The notes below the pieces were generated by a model. That model saw nothing but the letters and a program-made list of their open reading frames with translations. It had not been told where the DNA came from and searched no databases. DNA of 64,000 nt, taken from the NCBI GenBank assembly GCA_025370075.1, contig CP073016.1:62001-126000 (forward strand), read 5' to 3'. Positions within the stretch are counted from its first letter, which is position 1, and the number at the start of each line of letters is the position of its first letter. Of this stretch, positions 41,038-50,164 are shown piece by piece. Source of the DNA: Chryseotalea sp. WA131a (GTDB taxonomy: Bacteria > Bacteroidota > Bacteroidia > Cytophagales > Cyclobacteriaceae). Both the position numbers and the translations under genes were made by a program.

Positions 41038-41429
41038 CCAACTTCAATGCAAATGATTATGTAAGCTATCGTATACGAAGGGCTAAGGAAACGATTCCCA
41101 AAACCAAGATTTTAATAGATAACAAACTTTGGAACACAGCCATTAACAGAATGTACTATGCTTGTTTTTATGCAGTTGGAGCACTGCTCGTTAAAAACGG
41201 GGTCGAGACTTCAAGCCACTCAGGTAGCCGCCAAAAATTTGGGCAATTGTTTATTCAAACTGGAATGATAAGTAAGGAACTTGGTAAACATTATTCAGAA
41301 TTATTTGAAAAAAGACAGAAAGGTGACTATGATGATTTTTTTGACTTTGATGAAGAAGCAGTAGTAAAACTATATCAACCATCGGTTGATTTTATTAACG
41401 CGATTGAAGAACAAGTGCTTCAAAAGTAG
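41034..41429 (+). CDS. HEPN-domain protein (UPF0332-like; toxin of a HEPN/MNT pair)
   Basis: 131 residues, all helical: YRIRRAKETIPKTKILIDNKLWNTAINRMYYACFYAVGALLVKNG, then FGQLFIQTGMISKELGKHYSELFEKRQKGDYDDFFDF. The NRMYYACF and RxxGDY signatures fit UPF0332/COG1895-type HEPN proteins. The classical RNase motif R-x4-6-H is not obvious, although Arg-rich KRQKGDY may replace it. Coupled to the MNT gene by a 4-nt overlap, the order antitoxin-toxin. Toxic activity is inferred from the pairing. Confidence 0.85.
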   Translation: MTNFNANDYVSYRIRRAKETIPKTKILIDNKLWNTAINRMYYACFYAVGALLVKNGVETSSHSGSRQKFGQLFIQTGMISKELGKHYSELFEKRQKGDYDDFFDFDEEAVVKLYQPSVDFINAIEEQVLQK

Positions 41430-41463
41430 CTAGTGATTTACATCTGATTTTGATTGTGTGGAA

Positions 41464-44400
41464 TTAATTGTGGCTTATCTCCCTACTCACCTCAAAAAAA
41501 TCCGGATTCTCACGAACATATTGATTGAATGCAATAGGTGACAGTAGTTTCTTCAGTTTTTCCAAGGCTTGTTCAGATTCTTCGTCAAAGCCTAAGATGG
41601 CAGCTTCCTTAACATAGACTTTCAACAGTTTTATTGAGTTTGGCTTCGCTAGCAAACCATTTAAGATAATGGAATAGGGTTTCAACCGATCGGTGCTGTC
41701 CCTCAAAAAATACCGAGCTGCACCCAACGCAATTTCTTCGTCTTGCACGGTAGCGCGACTGAGGTAATCAAATTTTTTTGCTGCCTCGGCCAGGTTGCCC
41801 TCCGCTTCGGCCACCAAGGCTTCAAAATAGATTTTGTTGTTGGGGCGCCCTTCAAAATGTACGTTTGCCATTTGTGGCTTCAGCGCATTCCAGTTTTCTA
41901 GCTTGGCAGTTAGTTGCAAACTGAAATGTTGAATTTGTTCATAGATTTTTTTATCGGTAAGGGGCAACCCTTTAATGCGCTGCAAGAGTTTTACAGATTG
42001 ATCGATTTGATCTTGCGTAAAATATTTTTTGCTTCTTGCTAACAGCGATGCCGCCCGAAGATCAGGTGTTTGCAATTTGTCGAGCAAACGATTAAAAGTA
42101 AGTGTATCCGTTAGTTTTACTCTGTAGCGGAGGTAAGTGCTTATGTTTGTTTCATTTTCTTTCGGCACTTCGGTCGCTGTCAAATTTAATATCCTCCCTA
42201 GCTGAAATGCTTTCTTGGCTTGGATTGTATCGGGTTGATTGGCCAGTTCTGTTAGTAACGGCATCGCTTTTTGTATGCTGTCCGCCTCCAGCCAACTTAG
42301 GGCTTGGTACCACAAGGCATTCGCAATACTTTTTTCGGCTGCTATTTTAAAATACCGCGCTGCAGTTGCTGGGTTCTCTTGTTCCAAAAGCCAAACCCCC
42401 AGCAAATGAAAATATTTTCCATTAGCCGTTCCGTAGGCTACCTCCCTACCTATCTCGCCCGCCAGCTTGGTCATGCCCTTTTCGTAGTAGCACGAAGCGA
42501 CTGCCATCAATAACTCATGCTTAAATGTTTCGTTGCTCGACTTGTGCGCCAGCGAAATGGCTTGACTCAACATTGTGGTGTCGATTCGGCTTAGTTGATT
42601 GTGGAGGTAGTTGATCAATAACACTGCTTGCTTTACGGAAAGTGTAGTGTCAATTGGTAGTTGATACGTAATCGAGAGGGGAAGTTGCTGCACGTTGGCC
42701 AACGCGAGCGCATTGCTTTTGGCCGATTCTTTATCTGACTTCAACAATGCCAGTAAGGAATCAGCTGGAAAAGAGAAAGAGAACTTTGCACTGGCTGCAA
42801 GCAAATTTGTTTCCGCCATTTCTTTCATTTCTCCGGCTGCTCTCGATTTTTCAAAAAATACTAAAGCAGAATCTTGCCGACCTAGCTTAACGTACGATAA
42901 ACCTTGTGCATTGAGTAGACGTGCACTTTGCGGAAATTTCTTTATACCCTCACGCATGATCAGTGAAGTGGAAAGATGATTTCCATTGGCTCCGTATAGT
43001 TCCCCCAAATTGATGAAAGCCATTTCGGAGGGACTGTTTTCGCACGCACTAGCCAATTCATAGCGTGCTTTTGCCGGATCTAACTGTCGGGTGTAGAGAG
43101 CGCCCAAGGCATAGTGCGCATGAAGGTTTTGATTTCGGTACACCACCGATTTTTTATAGTATCCTTCGGCTGCAACAAGATCACCTTGTCCCCAATACAA
43201 GTCACCATGCGCATTGTAGTAGGCTGCATAGGCTTGATTGACATACGCGCCCCACGTAGAGGCAAATGACAAAAATGCAAACGCAGCAATGGCGGCTCCA
43301 AACCGAAACGTGAAAAATAGCATAGTATCGGGTTTGTATAAAATTTTATACACCGGCAAATTGGCCAAAAGCATTGGAGAAAAATTGGCGGTAACGTATA
43401 CAATGAAAATCAAGCCGTAGCCCATGTGCGCATACAGTGTGATGTCCACAAAGGTTTCCGTCATCGTAGTGTTGCCCGTAGCAATAAAAAGCGCACAAAC
43501 TGAAAAGCAGATGGCCATCAAACCCAAACAAGCAAACACCGCTAGGGCAGGGGATGAAAGAAAATCTCGGTACAACGGTTCTCGTCTATTGAAGCCCCAA
43601 ATGCCCAGCACCGCAGAAATGGTTAACAACAAAAACGAATTGATAACCCAGAAAGGGATGTTCAAATAACCTTCCTTAATTAAGTACGATAGAAATAAAT
43701 TGATAAAGTAGATAGCCGATAGCACATAAAAATGTTGCGCGCTTTTGCTTGGGTTTTTTGTTTGCGTAACAATGTCAATGAAAGAAGCCACAATTTCGTG
43801 GGCAACCAATAAAATAAAAACGATGCCCAGCACCATGCCTGCAGTAATGCCGTTAACCGCTAAATGTAGAAACGGATTCGCCACCTGACTTCCAACAGCA
43901 AATGTTAGTGCCAGTAAAAGCCCAATAGCCAAAAAGGTAACTAGCCTTACTGCGAAGGTGGTTTCGGTTCGAAACGATTGAAAGTAAAATGCCGTTCCGC
44001 ACAAAAGTACCAAAATGGAAATGGTGGCTATTTTGTTGGTCAGTCCAAAAAGTTGCAGTGTTTCTAGGTTAAAGCTGATGACGCACAAGATTAATAAGCT
44101 CATGCCTATGAAAAACGAGAATCGTTTTAATGTGCTGATGATTGTGAGCAAGGTGAAGATGCCCAACGTCAAGCAAACCAAAAAAAAGTAATAGAAGAAA
44201 TTCACCGGATGATAATCTCCACCTATCAGTGCCTCAAACAACACTAAGCTATTGGAAGGAACGTTTATAGCAAATGAGCCAACAGAAAAAGTGCGTGCGG
44301 TACTGTCAATGGCTTCTAGTTGTTGCATCGTTAGCCACGGAAATACGAACGCGGCATCTTGAAAGTAGGTGAACCAAAGTAGCCCCACAGAAACAAAGGC

Positions 44401-44472
44401 TATGGCACTGAACAACCAAAAAATGTATTGATAGGGTCTTGGCCAATTTTTCCAAAAAGAAAGTGATTGCAT
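41464..44472 (-). CDS. Large membrane protein with C-terminal TPR repeats
   Basis: 1002 residues. The first 390 hold about 10 membrane helices (first IFWLFSAIAFVSVGLLWF), the rest is a soluble array of tetratricopeptide-like helical pairs, visible as YWGQGDLVAAEGYYKKSV, ARLLNAQGLSYVKLGRQDSALVFFEKS and similar units ending near 990. I do not recognise the membrane part; it resembles bacterial proteins with a polytopic half and a TPR tail. No catalytic motif seen. Read leftward, 32 nt downstream of gatC; function unknown, perhaps envelope assembly. Confidence 0.78.
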   Translation of the reverse strand: MQSLSFWKNWPRPYQYIFWLFSAIAFVSVGLLWFTYFQDAAFVFPWLTMQQLEAIDSTARTFSVGSFAINVPSNSLVLFEALIGGDYHPVNFFYYFFLVCLTLGIFTLLTIISTLKRFSFFIGMSLLILCVISFNLETLQLFGLTNKIATISILVLLCGTAFYFQSFRTETTFAVRLVTFLAIGLLLALTFAVGSQVANPFLHLAVNGITAGMVLGIVFILLVAHEIVASFIDIVTQTKNPSKSAQHFYVLSAIYFINLFLSYLIKEGYLNIPFWVINSFLLLTISAVLGIWGFNRREPLYRDFLSSPALAVFACLGLMAICFSVCALFIATGNTTMTETFVDITLYAHMGYGLIFIVYVTANFSPMLLANLPVYKILYKPDTMLFFTFRFGAAIAAFAFLSFASTWGAYVNQAYAAYYNAHGDLYWGQGDLVAAEGYYKKSVVYRNQNLHAHYALGALYTRQLDPAKARYELASACENSPSEMAFINLGELYGANGNHLSTSLIMREGIKKFPQSARLLNAQGLSYVKLGRQDSALVFFEKSRAAGEMKEMAETNLLAASAKFSFSFPADSLLALLKSDKESAKSNALALANVQQLPLSITYQLPIDTTLSVKQAVLLINYLHNQLSRIDTTMLSQAISLAHKSSNETFKHELLMAVASCYYEKGMTKLAGEIGREVAYGTANGKYFHLLGVWLLEQENPATAARYFKIAAEKSIANALWYQALSWLEADSIQKAMPLLTELANQPDTIQAKKAFQLGRILNLTATEVPKENETNISTYLRYRVKLTDTLTFNRLLDKLQTPDLRAASLLARSKKYFTQDQIDQSVKLLQRIKGLPLTDKKIYEQIQHFSLQLTAKLENWNALKPQMANVHFEGRPNNKIYFEALVAEAEGNLAEAAKKFDYLSRATVQDEEIALGAARYFLRDSTDRLKPYSIILNGLLAKPNSIKLLKVYVKEAAILGFDEESEQALEKLKKLLSPIAFNQYVRENPDFFEVSREISHN

Positions 44473-44504
44473 AATGTGGATACTTGATGAAGGATACAGG
44501 TGTG

Positions 44505-44789
44505 CTATTCTAAAACCTTTGGAACTCTAAAATAATGAGCGTCTCTTTTAGGGGCGCCTTCCAAAGCTCGCTCATGATCCAAGTGTGGTTTCAGGTCATC
44601 TTCGCGCAAGGCATTTATTTCATGGCTCATGGTGGTGAGTGGTTCTACGTCTTCCGTATTCACCTCTTTCAACTTTTCTACAAATTGCAGCATGTTGTTC
44701 ATATCGCTCAGCATCTTGTCGGTATCTTCCTCTTTTAGTTCAAGCCGTGAGAGGTGTGCAATTTTTTGTAGTGTTTCTTTGTCGATCAT
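44505..44789 (-). CDS. gatC: Asp-tRNA(Asn)/Glu-tRNA(Gln) amidotransferase subunit C
   Basis: 94 residues: IDKETLQKIAHLSRLELKEEDTDKMLSDMNNMLQFVEKLKEVNTEDVEPL matches the GatC signature HLARLxL and the EPL motif; tail DDLKPHLDHERALEGAP...YFRVPKVL matches the GatC C-terminus. Stabilises the GatA-GatB transamidase that forms Gln-tRNA(Gln) or Asn-tRNA(Asn). Its gatA/gatB partners are not in the window. Followed (leftward) by the TPR gene; a word-repeat tract lies upstream. Confidence 0.93.
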   Translation of the reverse strand: MIDKETLQKIAHLSRLELKEEDTDKMLSDMNNMLQFVEKLKEVNTEDVEPLTTMSHEINALREDDLKPHLDHERALEGAPKRDAHYFRVPKVLE

Positions 44790-44795
44790 TATTTT

Positions 44796-44879
44796 AAGGG
44801 AGATAGGAGTTAGTAGAAATGCTGAATACTGGACACCGAATACTGATTACCGACCTTACCACTTACCACTTACCACTCA
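44796..44879. repeat. Word-repeat tract between gatC and plsC
   Basis: GGGAGATAGGAGTTAGTAG, then GGACACCGAATACTGATTAC, CGACCTTACCACTTACC and ACTTACCACTCACC. It reaches into the plsC stop codon. Closely matches the order of words at 29099-29198. Confidence 0.75.
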
Positions 44880-45608
44880 CCTATTCCACGTCCTAAGTTC
44901 ATTATCAATCACATTAAACACACGCTCTTTCAATTCATTCACCTGTTCCAGCTTCATTCCTGTGGTTTCAATGGGTTCATGAAAGATTACATGCACGCTG
45001 CCACGTTGTAGTATCAGTTTGTCGTCCGGTAAAATTATCCAATTATTGGGTATCGTCACGGGCACAACTGCAATTTGTTTTTCAATGGCTGCGCGAAAAG
45101 CGCCATCTTTGAAAGGCACCATCGCGGGAGGCTGTTTGGTGATAATCCCACCTTCGGGATAGATCACCAAGCTCTTGCCTTCTTCTAACGCCTTCATGCT
45201 TGCAATTAGTGTAGTCGAGCGGCTCTTTAAACTTTTGCGATCCACCGTAATATGTAGTTTATGATACATAAATCCAAAGAGTGGAATTTTCTCCATGTCG
45301 TTCTTTCCCACAAAAATAGTATTGATTGGACTCAGCCCCATCGTGGGAATATCCAAGTATGAAAAGTGATTCGGGCAGAAAACGTATTGCTTTCGTTTGT
45401 CTAACGGTGCACGGCAAGCTATTCTAACCGGCAGCAAACAAAGCGCAAACATGGCCTTCGCCCACCACCGGTTGAAGACGCCCACTAACCGAAACTGACT
45501 TGGCAGTGCGATGGGTATGAGCAAGAGTGGAAAAAACAACAGAAACAGGAGCGAGAAAACAACAAATCCGTAAGTGGTGTGAACGATTCGTACCCAGTGC
45601 ATAAACAA
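44877..45608 (-). CDS. plsC: 1-acyl-sn-glycerol-3-phosphate acyltransferase
   Basis: Acylates lysophosphatidic acid in membrane lipid synthesis. Two N-terminal hydrophobic stretches, then NHFSYLD (NH-x4-D catalytic motif), a GKNDMEKIPLFGFMYHKL segment with the second conserved block, and YPEGGIITKQPP (the EGT-like block, here EGG), followed by VPVTIPNNW. 243 residues fits PlsC. The stop codon lies within a word-repeat tract. Leftward; the MsbA-like exporter gene lies 82 nt upstream. Confidence 0.88.
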   Translation of the reverse strand: MFMHWVRIVHTTYGFVVFSLLFLLFFPLLLIPIALPSQFRLVGVFNRWWAKAMFALCLLPVRIACRAPLDKRKQYVFCPNHFSYLDIPTMGLSPINTIFVGKNDMEKIPLFGFMYHKLHITVDRKSLKSRSTTLIASMKALEEGKSLVIYPEGGIITKQPPAMVPFKDGAFRAAIEKQIAVVPVTIPNNWIILPDDKLILQRGSVHVIFHEPIETTGMKLEQVNELKERVFNVIDNELRTWNR

Positions 45609-45689
45609 TAATCAGCAACTTACTACTTGCAAGTTTTTGATACAAGTGACCAGCCTGTAAAATTGATGTAAGCGAAGCACCAAAATTTA

Positions 45690-47414
45690 CTAAATCCTTG
45701 CCTGATACGTGTACAATTCAAAGTACCGTCCTTTCTTTTCAATTAATTCTTCGTGCTTGCCGCGCTCCACAATTTCGCCATCTTCCACTACCAAAATCTG
45801 ATCAGCTTGGCGGATGGTGCTCAGTCGGTGGGCAATCACAAAGGTGGTGCGGCCTTGCATAAGCGTCCGTAGACTATTTTGAATGTAGCTTTCGCTTTGC
45901 GTATCTAAGTTGGAGGTAGCTTCATCCAAAATTAAGATCCGCGGGTTCGCCAAAATGGCACGGGCAATGGCAATGCGTTGACGCTGCCCGCCTGATAGTT
46001 TGACGCCTCGCTCACCAATTACAGTATCAAGACCCAATTCAAAGCGATCGGTAAACTCATGGACAAACGCAGCTTTCACTGCTTGTTGCAATTCGTTTTC
46101 GGTAGCGTTTGGTCGAGGGAATAGAATATTTTCACGGATGGTGCCTTCAAACAGAAAATCATCTTGCAACACCACACCCAACTGACTGCGGTAGCTATCC
46201 AATGAAACTTTGCTTTGGTCAATGCCATCGATCGATATCAAACCAGAATCGGGATTTAAAAAAGTGGCGGCCAATCCGGCAATAGTAGTCTTGCCTGAGC
46301 CGGAGGTGCCCACCAAAGCAGTGACTGAACCAGACGGGGCCAGGAAGCTTATATTTTTCAATACTGGTTTTCCTTCTTCGTAGGCAAACGTAACATCGTT
46401 GAAAGCGACATCACCTTTCATTTTATCGAGCTTTACAGTGCGGATAGTGCCATCGTCTTCGATAGGTGTGTTCATCAATTCTTCCGTGCGATCCAATCCC
46501 GCAAAGGCTTCTGTCAATTGACTGCCAATGTTGCTCATTTGCACAATGGGCGCAATCATGAATACCATAAACATAGTGAACTGTAAAAAATCTCCGGCCG
46601 TTAAATTAAAATAGCCGCTGAGGCCCATGATGCCTACACTTGCCAAGCCCACTAAAAATGTTCCGGAGCTGGTAACCAAACTGGTAGAAGTCAAACTCTT
46701 TTTTACATTTTGAAATAATTGGTCAACACCTTTTTCAAAAACTTTTATTTCTTGAGGTTCGGCATTGAACCCTTTGATAACACGAACGCCATTCAGTGTT
46801 TCGGTCAGTCGGCCAGTGACTTCCGCAGTTATCTTTCCACGCTCTCTAAACACGGGGCGGATGATCGAGAAGGCTTTCAAGGTAATCACACCGAAAATTG
46901 ACATCGGCAGCAAAATAAAGAGCGTCATCCACGGATTGATGTGGATCAGAAACCCAACTGAAATGATGGCTGTTAAAATTCCACCAATTAATTGCACCAA
47001 GCCCGTGCCTACTAAATTTCGCACGCCTTCTACATCGTTCATTACCCGCGACACTAGCGCGCCCGATTTTTGGTTATCAAAAAAACGAATCGGCAACCGG
47101 AGTAAATGCTTTTGTACTTTCGAGCGAAGCTGAGAAATTAAGTGTTGTGCTTCTACGCTAAGTATTTTTGTTAACAAAAAGGAGGTGACCGCTTGCAATA
47201 AAATGGAGGCTGTCACCAGGATGAGCAAGTTGGGCAATTTAGATAGATCATGGTTGACTAAAATGTCGTCCATAAAAGGCTTGGTGGCCCAGGGTGGTAC
47301 TAAACCAGCTGCTCGGCTGATGATGATTAAGATTAATCCAACGAGCAACAGATTTTTGCGAGGCCAGATGATGGTTTTGAAGACGTGGCCAATGGTCACT
47401 TTTGATTTAGGCAT
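45690..47414 (-). CDS. MsbA-like ABC exporter (membrane and ATPase domains fused)
   Basis: 574 residues: six membrane helices in the first 310, then an ATPase domain with GTSGSGKTTIAG (Walker A), the signature KLSGGQRQRIAIARAIL, ILILDEATSNLDTQS (Walker B, D-loop) and VIAHRLSTI (H-loop). A half-size homodimeric exporter of the lipid A/multidrug type. Position next to plsC, a lipid enzyme, supports a lipid or lipid-precursor cargo but is no proof. Leftward; divergent penicillin acylase gene starts 156 nt away. Confidence 0.9.
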   Translation of the reverse strand: MPKSKVTIGHVFKTIIWPRKNLLLVGLILIIISRAAGLVPPWATKPFMDDILVNHDLSKLPNLLILVTASILLQAVTSFLLTKILSVEAQHLISQLRSKVQKHLLRLPIRFFDNQKSGALVSRVMNDVEGVRNLVGTGLVQLIGGILTAIISVGFLIHINPWMTLFILLPMSIFGVITLKAFSIIRPVFRERGKITAEVTGRLTETLNGVRVIKGFNAEPQEIKVFEKGVDQLFQNVKKSLTSTSLVTSSGTFLVGLASVGIMGLSGYFNLTAGDFLQFTMFMVFMIAPIVQMSNIGSQLTEAFAGLDRTEELMNTPIEDDGTIRTVKLDKMKGDVAFNDVTFAYEEGKPVLKNISFLAPSGSVTALVGTSGSGKTTIAGLAATFLNPDSGLISIDGIDQSKVSLDSYRSQLGVVLQDDFLFEGTIRENILFPRPNATENELQQAVKAAFVHEFTDRFELGLDTVIGERGVKLSGGQRQRIAIARAILANPRILILDEATSNLDTQSESYIQNSLRTLMQGRTTFVIAHRLSTIRQADQILVVEDGEIVERGKHEELIEKKGRYFELYTYQARI

Positions 47415-47569
47415 AGAAGTGGTAGAAATGATGCAATACTATTTTCAGGAGATTTTAATCCAATTTTAACCCTATGGACGTAAAGTAAGTTCATTTTAGT
47501 GTAAGTAGTTTGTATTTTGTTACTTTGAATGATTAAAGAATTCTAATTCATTTTAAGCCTTTATTTTCT

Positions 47570-49759
47570 ATGTCCCTGTCAAATCAACTAGTAAGGATAA
47601 TCGCTTTTGCATTGGTTACAACAACCGGTTTTTGCCAATCTTTCGCACCAGCGGAAATAGCAGCCTGGAAAAAACAAGCAAATAACATCACTATCCTTCG
47701 CGATAAGTGGGGTATTCCACACGTGTATGGAAAAACGGATGCCGATGCAGTGTTTGGTTTGCTCTATGCACAATGCGAAGATGATTTTGAACGCGTGGAG
47801 ATGAATTACATCACCGCGCTGGGCAGGCAAGCAGAGGTAGAGGGTGAGGCAAAGTTGTATCATGATTTGAGGATGAGATTGTTTCAAGACAGCACAGTGG
47901 CGATAGCTATTTACAAGGAAGTGAAAGGAGAAATGCGCGAGCTCATGCAGGCCTTTGCCGATGGACTGAATTATTTTTTATACACGCATCCTCAAGTACG
48001 ACCAAAGCTGATTAAACGGTATCAGCCGTGGATGCCGCTGCTTTTTAGTGAAGGAAGCATTGGTGGAGACATAGAAGCAGTTTCGTTAACAAAGCTGCGT
48101 GATTTTTATGGTGATGGCTCAAAAGCAAAAATCGATGAACTGAATACAGATGATGGCATTGAACCAGAACCAAAAGGAAGTAATGGTTTTGCTATCGCAC
48201 CTTCGCGCAGTGCATCGGGCAACGCACTGTTTTTAATCAATCCGCATACATCGTTTTACTTTCGGCCGGAAGTGCACGTAAATAGTGAGCAAGGTTTGAA
48301 TGCATACGGGGCCGTTACCTGGGGCCAATTTTTTGTCTATCAAGGCTTCAATCAATATTGTGGATGGATGCACACCACCAGTCAGGCAGATGCCATTGAT
48401 GAATATTTGGAAACCATTGTGAAGAAAAAGGATTCGTTGTTTTACCAGTTTGGAAAAGTAGCGAAACCTTTAAAGATAAAAACTATTACGTTAAAAATAA
48501 AAAAGGAAAATGGCTTGGAAGAAAAGACGTTTACCGTCTATCATACCCATCGAGGGCCGGTCATTTCAAAGTCAGGCGACAAGTGGGTCAGCATCCGTAT
48601 GATGCAAGAACCATTGAAGGCATTGACACAATCCTACCAACGCACAAAATCAAAAGGCTTAGTCGATTTCAAAAAAGTAATGGACTTGCGCACCAATACA
48701 TCGAACAATACCGTCTATGCTGATGCCCAAGGAAACATTGCCTACTTCCATGGCAATTTTATGCCCAAGCGAAACATACAGTTCGATTACAGTAAACCCG
48801 TTGACGGAAGCAATCCAGAAGTAGATTGGAAAGGCCTCCATGCCGCCACCGAAACCGTGCAATTGGTTAACCCGTCTAGCGGCTGGTTGCAAAATTGTAA
48901 TTCAACGCCCGTTACCGCTGCTGGCCCGAATAGCATCGACAAGAAAAAATATCCAGCCTATATGTGCCCGGATATTGAGAACCCACGAGGTATTAATGCC
49001 GTGCGAGTGCTTTCGCGCGAAAAATCATTTACATTAGATAAGCTCATTACGGCAGCATATGATCCGTACTTATCTGCATTCGAGAAATTGATTCCTCCGT
49101 TGTTGGCGGCCTATGCGCAACAATCGAAAGGAAATGAAATGATGAAGTTAAAATTGAAGGATGCTATTTCCATTTTGCAAAGTTGGGATAAAAGCTATGC
49201 CCTTAATTCAGTAGCAACCACAGTCGCCATTTTTTGGGCGATGGAATTGCGCCAACAAGTTTCATCTACTGGTAGTCAATGGGACCCCATCGAGGCGATG
49301 ACCAATACAACACCGGAAACAAAAGTGAATGCCTTGGTAAAAACTCTTGATGATTTGAAGCGCGACTTTGTCACGTGGCAAATGCCATGGGGAGAAGTCA
49401 ATCGCTTCCAGCGTTTGACTGGAAAAATCAACGAAACATTTGATGACAATAAGCCAAGTTTGCCTGTTCCCATGGCATCTTCCTCTTGGGGATCGTTGGC
49501 TTCCTTTGGCAGTCGCAGGTTTGAAGGCACTAAAAAAATGTATGGCTATGTGGGCAATAGTTTTGTGGCCGTGGTAGAGTTTGGTAAAAACAAAGTGACA
49601 GCTAAATCACTATTGGCAGGAGGAGAGAGCAGCAATCCAAAGTCGCCTCACTTTGTGGATCAAGCTGCTTTCTATTGCCAAGCAAAGTTTAAAGAGGTGC
49701 TGTTTTATAAAGAAGATGTGCTCAAAAACCTGGAGCGGCAATATCAGCCAGGAAATTAG
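47570..49759 (+). CDS. Penicillin acylase-family secreted amidase (Ntn hydrolase)
   Basis: 729 residues with a signal peptide (VRIIAFALVTTTGFC/Q). The precursor has an alpha chain with ILRDKWGIPHVYGKTDADAVFGLLYAQCEDDF, a linker, and the autocatalytic cut at the Gly/Ser of KGSNGFA (Ser204 would be the N-terminal nucleophile), followed by NPHTSFYFRPEVHV and further beta-chain motifs such as MDLRTNTSNNTVYAD. The family includes penicillin, cephalosporin and acyl-homoserine-lactone acylases; substrate cannot be predicted. It faces the leftward MsbA-like gene, and the stop is 21 nt from a convergent small gene. Confidence 0.9.
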   Translation: MSLSNQLVRIIAFALVTTTGFCQSFAPAEIAAWKKQANNITILRDKWGIPHVYGKTDADAVFGLLYAQCEDDFERVEMNYITALGRQAEVEGEAKLYHDLRMRLFQDSTVAIAIYKEVKGEMRELMQAFADGLNYFLYTHPQVRPKLIKRYQPWMPLLFSEGSIGGDIEAVSLTKLRDFYGDGSKAKIDELNTDDGIEPEPKGSNGFAIAPSRSASGNALFLINPHTSFYFRPEVHVNSEQGLNAYGAVTWGQFFVYQGFNQYCGWMHTTSQADAIDEYLETIVKKKDSLFYQFGKVAKPLKIKTITLKIKKENGLEEKTFTVYHTHRGPVISKSGDKWVSIRMMQEPLKALTQSYQRTKSKGLVDFKKVMDLRTNTSNNTVYADAQGNIAYFHGNFMPKRNIQFDYSKPVDGSNPEVDWKGLHAATETVQLVNPSSGWLQNCNSTPVTAAGPNSIDKKKYPAYMCPDIENPRGINAVRVLSREKSFTLDKLITAAYDPYLSAFEKLIPPLLAAYAQQSKGNEMMKLKLKDAISILQSWDKSYALNSVATTVAIFWAMELRQQVSSTGSQWDPIEAMTNTTPETKVNALVKTLDDLKRDFVTWQMPWGEVNRFQRLTGKINETFDDNKPSLPVPMASSSWGSLASFGSRRFEGTKKMYGYVGNSFVAVVEFGKNKVTAKSLLAGGESSNPKSPHFVDQAAFYCQAKFKEVLFYKEDVLKNLERQYQPGN

Positions 49760-49780
49760 TCAACGGCCATTCAGAATGCC

Positions 49781-50101
49781 TCAAGCACTTCTCCGCAACC
49801 GTTCCCACTCTTCCATCTTTTTTACTTTTTTTTCTTCGTCAAGGGTAAACGAGTTGCGGGCATAGCTCTTTTCCTCTGCTTCTTCAATGCTCAAAAAGAA
49901 TCGCAATCGATAGGTGAAGATGGTTTTGCTGCCAATAGCCATTTTGAATTCGCGTAGTTTTGCCAAATTATCTACCCAAAAAAGTGATAAACCCTGTTCT
50001 TCTGTTCCGGGCAAGAACGAAAATCCAGATTTTTCTAGTTGATGAATGACTTCGCGCTCAAATCCTTCTTTTCCTTTAATATAAACAGTACTCCAAATCA
50101 T
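49781..50101 (-). CDS. Small hypothetical protein
   Basis: 106 residues, mixed beta/alpha, unrecognised. It begins MIWSTVYIKGKEGFEREVIHQLEKSGFSFLPG and has a charged helical C-terminus (EEAEEKSYARNSFTLDEEKKVKKMEEWERL). No signal peptide or cysteines. Coding status is supported by length, sensible composition and location 63 nt downstream of the leftward ABC-F gene. Function unknown. Confidence 0.6.
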   Translation of the reverse strand: MIWSTVYIKGKEGFEREVIHQLEKSGFSFLPGTEEQGLSLFWVDNLAKLREFKMAIGSKTIFTYRLRFFLSIEEAEEKSYARNSFTLDEEKKVKKMEEWERLRRSA

Positions 50102-50164
50102 AGTGCTAGAGAGAACGAGTACACATTAAAAATAGTTGCAAAAAAATAGTGATGGGCGTATTCG

